Source: Takakia lepidozioides
Lineage: Eukaryota; Streptophyta; Takakiopsida; Takakiales; Takakiaceae
DNA: 64,000 nt
NCBI GenBank assembly: GCA_030704615.1
Contig: CM060732.1
Coordinates: forward strand, 74,195,053 to 74,259,052
Direction: 5' to 3'
The position numbers were made by a program, and so were the translations under genes. Positions within the stretch are counted from its first letter, which is position 1, and every line of letters starts with the position of its first letter. This document shows, in pieces, positions 58,691 through 64,000 of the stretch. Under the pieces are notes generated by a model. That model made no database searches. It was not told the DNA's origin and worked only from the letters and a program-made list of their open reading frames with translations.

Positions 58691-58844
58691 ATGGCCCCAC
58701 AACTGCTTCTGTTGGATCTCAGTTTGAATGGAATATTGCCTCATTCCAGGAGTTTTGGGGTGCATTTCATTACACTGCAAAAAAAAAGTCTGATACAACA
58801 AAATGCATTTGAAAATATCCATATGGAGGATTCCGTTTGCCCCA

Positions 58845-61800
58845 TCAATGATTTCTGGAATCCCTAAGGAGGAGTTTGTGCAGCTCGTTCACGCTCAACG
58901 CCGGTGCATGAATAAAGTCATCAATAGTCACGTTCATCCTCAACCTCTTCAGATAAATGTAATACAGATGCTTGCACGGATAATACTTCGAACCCTTCTT
59001 TGCTTCCATCAACGAGAAGTCCGTACAGTTGCAAGTCGGCTCCACTCCAATCGTAATTGTGTATACATCGTCGCGTACAGCCGAGCCGGCCGTTGCCATC
59101 CGATACACACGCCCAAGGCCGGGTGGGGGTACGTCCACGGAGCTCTGAATAGTGCAAGCCATCCCAAGAGCATTGGCAATCCGAGTCTCATTCAACTTGT
59201 TGGGAGGGTGTCGTCTCTTCACTCTTCCGAATCGCATTGTGGGATGTGCAGAATTGTCCAATCCGTCTCTACTGGACCGAGCAGTCTGCAATGGCTGGGT
59301 CTGAGGAACCGGAAATGCGTGGGCCGGGATGTCTGTGCGTTGCACCATTCGAAATCCTGCTACAGATAGAGCATCCGCCTCATTCTGAGAGAGGCTGCAA
59401 CCCGGTGCAACAGGCCAGACGCCCGGAGGCTCCGGCATTCCCTGAATCCCGTACTTGGGCTTGCCAAATACACAGGTCATTATGTCGTGCCTATAGAACC
59501 AAAATGTCTGCGTTGTGGCGTGAGCAAATGTGGGAGTCAAAAATCTGCCGCTGAAACAAGGTGCAGGTACAGCACCGTGTGGGTTCCTCCGAATCATCTC
59601 ACCACAGCGTGCTCTCGTATCCACCCGGATGGCGCAACACTTCCCTCGAAATGCCGGCAATGTCCTCGCAATTCTCCACTGTGACTCCGACACTCTTGTC
59701 TCCACAATGGGAATGTTGTATTGCTTTACTACAGATGGCTCGTTATGTTGCCGGGGCACGCGCCCTGTGCTCAAAGGAGATGGCGATCTTGAACGTGCAG
59801 GACTTCCGGTGCTCAACGAGACCTCCTCGGGCAACATCACCGGACCACGAGGGAGCGTGCGAATATTCTTGTCAGCTCGCCATGAATCCTCTTCTCCGCC
59901 AGGTGCCTCGTCAAGTCTTCGTCTCACTGGACGGGTATGAACATCTCCTTCCAAATGTTGGCCTCTTCGCAGCAATGGCGTGTCCCGAAGGCCCTCTCGC
60001 AAGGTCGCCGCCCACTTCCGAGGATTCTTCGATCTGGAGGCAGTCCGCATCAGCATTTCCTGCCTGTCCGGCCCCAAGCCCCAATGTTTCCCTTTCATGA
60101 ACTCGTTGTACCTGCATTGCTGCATAATTGACCTCACAATGTCCTCCGTTGTGGCAGTGAGGATGTCCACCAGATGCGCCGCAGAGGAGGCACGCCAGGA
60201 AGAGTGCACTGATTCGGCCATGTTTGTCGTGGGCATGTCGGTGTCGGAGTCGAGACACATTTCCTGCACAAGCACATGTTCAGGTTACAAGCAAGTTACA
60301 AATATGGCCAAGAATAATATCCAACGGGACGCGAATTCGTGCAACTCACCTCCTGCATATAGTCGCCGAACTGGAGGAAACGATAATGCCACCATGCTAG
60401 CCAACTGACCATTGCTCCTTCGTCTGATTTCCTTACAGCACCTGACGATGTCCACCAAGCCCGTATGCATGCAAACTGTGTCTCTGCATCATCCAAGGTG
60501 GGAGCGCGCTTCCACGCAAGGCACATGGAACGGTGCTCCTCTCTGAAATCTGGCGCCACGAGCCTGGTTGTGTACTGCGAAAGGCTCTGTAGAAAATGGA
60601 ACCCACAAGATCTCTCCTTGCCTTCCATGGGAACATTGGGGTCTTGCCCGTACACCCTTCGGATGGCAGCCCAATTTGTTTGTGCGTTGTCCGCCATGAA
60701 ACCACGGAAATTGGGAGGGGGCAATCCCACCTTGGCCATCTGTTCGTTTATTCCCTGCCAAAGAAGCATCTCCGATTGTGTGTCCTCTCCTTTCATCTCA
60801 GAAATAGCAATTGTCATTAGCATCCTGCAGTGGGTGTCGTAGACATGTGCACCCATTGTCACCCACTGGTGATTTGTAATTCGCTTGATATGGTCGAACA
60901 TGACCCAACTGTTTGACAAGTTCCCACTCGTCATCCTGTCGACCAGTTCGACGCCACTGCCAGGTCCACACGTGGACTTTTTGAATACGAAACAACGATC
61001 TGCCTCAGTCCCTTGTCCTGGAAACCTACTTCCATGAATGTAGTCATATCCACATCGTCGCTTCACCTCCAGAATGGAGTGCATATCCGAGCCACGCCCA
61101 ATTTTCTGTTTGCATGAGACAATGTGGTTTCGGACATTCGGTGAACATACGTGGGACACCGACTCCAGCAATGCCTCCATTTCCTTCTCGTCGAGAGGAA
61201 CTCTATCGGAGCCGTCTTCCGACATAATTCTGGCCAATGCCATCTTATGGGCGGCTTGGAGCTGTATCTGTTTGGGTTTGGCACCCGGTCTCAACTTAAC
61301 CTCCTCCTGAACGAGCTGCTCTGCTTCGTGGGCAGCCTCCCGCGAGTTCCCCCTCGCCAATTTGTGACAATGGGAACCAACGTGTATGCAAGCTCGGGTG
61401 AGGTCAGGGAAACGGTGCAACACATAGAACTGCTTGGCATTAAAACAGACATGCAGTGTGGTGGTTCTTTGCAATGCGCACACTTAAATGTGGAGTTCGG
61501 AACCTTCTCCTGAGCTCGAAATGGTTGGTGAGCTGTGCCTGTCCAATCGGTCTCGTTCCTGTGACCTCTGGATTTAAAGTGGAAGCAAGTTGGGGAGAAA
61601 CACCGCAACTCGCCCGCACAAACAACGTAGCGCACCCGCACACCATCAAGCATCTTCATGCTGGTGGTTTTGGTAACGCACCAAGGATGACCGTCATGTT
61701 TTCTATCCATATCTGTCAACATTCCGGACGCCCTCGAGTAGTCCGCCCGAGGAGGGAACTCAAAGAAGATATTACCGTCGACGTCGGCGGGAAGGCATGT

Positions 61801-62436
61801 AACCGATTTAATTGCGAACTTGCTGTAGTCCAGCCCGGCCAGCTCCGACCGGTGTCCTTCCAGGTGAAGCCCTCGCAGAATTTCAAGAATAGATCGAACT
61901 GCGGTGCTCGTGCTGGGAATATGACTCCCTCCTCCACTGACGTCCATTGAGGACTTGCCTGATCTCCAGGACGACCTCGGAACTTCCATGACCTCGTCTG
62001 AGTCGGACAGGTTGTGAACAACCCGGTTCTCGGTCGTCTTCATGGATAGGTTCGGCTCTGGATTTACTTCGTTGCGGACTTCTCTCTTTGAGGTACCCAC
62101 TCTCTGATTCGCGGATTGTTTCGTGGAAGGCGCCAGGATAGACGGTGCATTTGGCGGGCAAATGAAGTCCCCAACAGCCCTGTATATGACGCTGTCCGAT
62201 GGTGGAACTCGCCATTCCCTGCCATCGCCGAAATCATCGTGGAGCACAACAATACTCTCGACAACAAGGCCGTTTGAGTCCTTCCTTTCCTCCTCCAAAA
62301 AAACCGACCCCGGTTTCAGGTGGTATCGAACGCACAGATATTTCTCCATCACCCGGCAGGTGTCCCCTCTGCACGGAAATGAAGCTCTATGCTCGTGAGG
62401 AGGGCAGTACACTGTAGCGCTCGGGTTTTCCGCCAT
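58845..62436 (-). pseudogene. Mutator-like transposase, copy D, near complete
   Basis: Start MAENPSATVYCPP aligns with copy A. About 1,170 residues in two exons with intron 60,264-60,349 (GTGAGT ... TGTGCAG) between YMQE and EMCLD. N-terminal region, then GCM/WRKY-like finger (DGHPWC; VVCAGELRC; KCAHC; VGSHCHK), broken once by a frameshift near 61,452. The core has FDHIKR, GFMADNAQTNW and SCGFHF; then WHYRFLQFGDYM, DMPTTNMAESVH and a Pro/Ser/Arg linker. The SWIM finger CNCTDF ... YPCKH is followed by an extra C-terminal tail (about 25 residues longer than copy A). Only one lesion is seen, making it the best-kept copy. It is flanked on both sides by AATTCGGCGCC arrays. No methyltransferase partner lies inside the window. 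Confidence 0.82.
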
Positions 62437-62599
62437 GGGAGATGTGCACACAAGACTGCCAGGATGGCGTGCGGGGAAGCTCCCTGGTAGAAGGGGGTGC
62501 AGCGATGGGAATGAATGCGATGCCGATTTGTCCGAGCGACGAAGCCTAATCCAAATCCAGGGAGCCAACTATCTCAAAAATCCACAGTCAGAGTGTTAA

Positions 62600-64000
62600 T
62601 GAACCTTGTCTCCGGAATGCGGCCCCTCGTCTTTGCGCAATAACTGCCAACGGTATGCAGTCAGAAAGTGGGGGGCCGTCCGGATGATGACGGCTGAAGG
62701 GGAGAAGCCGGCACCGTGCCGTCACATTACTACCCCCGAATGGAAATTCGGCACCCAATATCCAACAGAGGAAGCCCGGATGAAGTCGCCTCGGGCGCAG
62801 AGGCCGGCGCGTGTGCGACAGAGAATATCCCCTGGATGGAGATTCGGCGCCGAATTTCCATCCGGGCCCCCCCAAAGGAAGTCTTGTCGGGGGGTCAGAC
62901 CGAAAACTGGCCGACATAAAAACCTCCCCAGATGGGAAAACGGCGCCGAATTTCAATTCGGGGCCGTTCCAATGCAGTCGGGGAGAAGGGAGAGGTCGGC
63001 ACCTGGCCGTCATATTTCAACCCCCGGGACGGAAATTCGGCCCTGAATATCCAACAGAGCGGCGGAGAGGCGGCACCTCTCCGACAGAGACCATCCCCCG
63101 GATGGAAATTCGGCGCCGAATTTCCATCCAGCAGGTAAGTGGAATCCCGGATGGATGGAGATTCGGCGCCGAATTTCCATCCAGCAGGTAAGTGGAATCC
63201 CGGATGGATGGAGATTCGGCGCCGAATTTCCATCCAGCAGGTAAGTGGAATCCCGGATGGATGGAGATTCGGCGCCGAATTTCCATCCAGCAGGTAAGTG
63301 GAATCCCGGATGGATGGAGATTCGGCGCCGAATTTCCATCCAGCAGGTAAGTGGAATCCCGGATAAATGGAGATTCGGCGCCGGTTTCCATCCAGCAGGT
63401 AAGTGGAATCCCGGATACATGGAGATTCGGCGCCGAATTTCCATCCTGCAGGTAATTCGAATCCCGGATGAATGGAAATTCGGCGCCGAATTTCCATCCA
63501 GCAGGTAAGTGGAATCCCGGATGGATGGAGATTCGGCGCCGAATTTCCATCCAGCAGGTAAGTCGGATCGGTGGCCTATGGATATTCGGCGCCGAATTTC
63601 CATTCGCCATGTATTTCATCGCTCAGAATTACCTTCCTGCAGGTAATTCCCAGATGAGAATTACCTTCCTGCAGGTAATTCCAATCGATGCCGGTAGGAT
63701 GTTAATTCCTCGTCGAGAATTACCTACACGAAGGTAATTCTCATCGAGGAATTACCTGCACGAAGGTAATTCTCATCTGGGAATTACCTGCACGAAGGTA
63801 ATTCCTCGCTCAGAAATACATGGCGAATGGAAATTCGGCGCCGAATTTCCATTCATCCGGGATTCGAATTACCTGCAGGATGGAAATTCGGCGCCGAATC
63901 TCCATCCATCCGGGATTCCACGTACCTGCTGGATGGAAATTCGGCGCCGAATTTCCATTTATCCGGGATTCGAATTACCTGCAGGATGGAAATTCGGCGC
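62600..64000. repeat. AATTCGGCGCCGAATT array forming a large palindrome
   Basis: From 62.7 kb, irregular units with attcggcgcc words. From 63,109 to 63,600, about nine units of 53 bp: ggagattcggcgccgaattt, ccatccagcaggtaagtgg, aatcccggatgg. From 63,625 to 63,800, short palindromes gaattacctgcaggtaattc. Beyond 63,715 the units reappear in reverse orientation (ccattcgccatgtattt at 63,600 against aaatacatggcgaatgg at 63,814), so the region is one inverted repeat centred near 63,715 and cut by the window end. Confidence 0.9.

Noticed and set aside
61430-61490. Programmed -1 ribosomal frameshift in MULE A and D
   Set aside because: No X-XXY-YYZ slippery heptamer is seen at either junction and the indel sizes differ, while copy B is continuous; decay is simpler. 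Kept only as a lower-interest observation.

Overview
This is eukaryotic, streptophyte (plant-lineage) DNA. Most coding signal lies in spliced genes with GT/AG introns, in plant-type transposons (hAT, Mutator-like, Ty3/gypsy), and in two pentatricopeptide-repeat (PPR) genes ending in a DYW deaminase domain. DYW proteins and the OSB-type PDF motif seen next to them are organelle-related plant families. The large PLS-class tandem PPRs and the repeat load suggest a free-sporing plant or a close algal relative. I cannot name the species. No cellular housekeeping gene is evident.

Layout. 0-3 kb: palindromic satellite, then a decayed hAT transposase. 3.7-12 kb: a Mutator-like (MULE) transposase on the minus strand (copy A), divergent from a multi-exon gene on the plus strand ending in a beta-class DNA amino-methyltransferase domain (MT1). 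13.6-15.5 kb: the C-terminal half of a second methyltransferase gene (MT3, minus). 15.6-16.4 kb: a palindromic satellite. 16.6-17.9 kb: a decayed protein-kinase gene. 18.3-19.6 kb: foldback sequences. 19.6-24.7 kb: a second divergent pair, MULE copy B (minus) and MT2 (plus); MT2 keeps the N-terminal ParB-like domain but lacks the methyltransferase end. 25.2-25.8 kb: GCGACCGCC palindrome array. 26.0-29.8 kb and 30.2-34.6 kb: two degenerate Ty3/gypsy elements, the second ending in a PHD finger. 35.6-50.6 kb: a large inverted duplication, each arm holding OSB-like PDF-motif exons followed by a PPR-DYW gene, with a hAT-like MITE in one arm only. 51.6-54.0 kb: MULE copy C (minus, truncated). 55.1-57.5 kb: a 263-bp satellite split by a Ty3 fragment plus a second GCGACCGCC array. 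58.2-64.0 kb: MULE copy D (minus, nearly complete) bracketed by arrays sharing an AATTCGGCGCC core; the right array is a large palindrome centred near 63,715.

Main result. The methyltransferase genes share one exon layout and can be aligned end to end. Read together they describe a protein of ParB-like domain, alpha-helical middle, basic linker and permuted N4-cytosine/N6-adenine methyltransferase. Two of the three lie head to head with a MULE transposase, which suggests a transposon family that carries its own DNA-modifying gene. All copies here are damaged, so the inference rests on comparing them. Second result: both PPR-DYW genes carry half of an OSB-type PDF motif in frame at the N-terminus, with the other half in an upstream exon.
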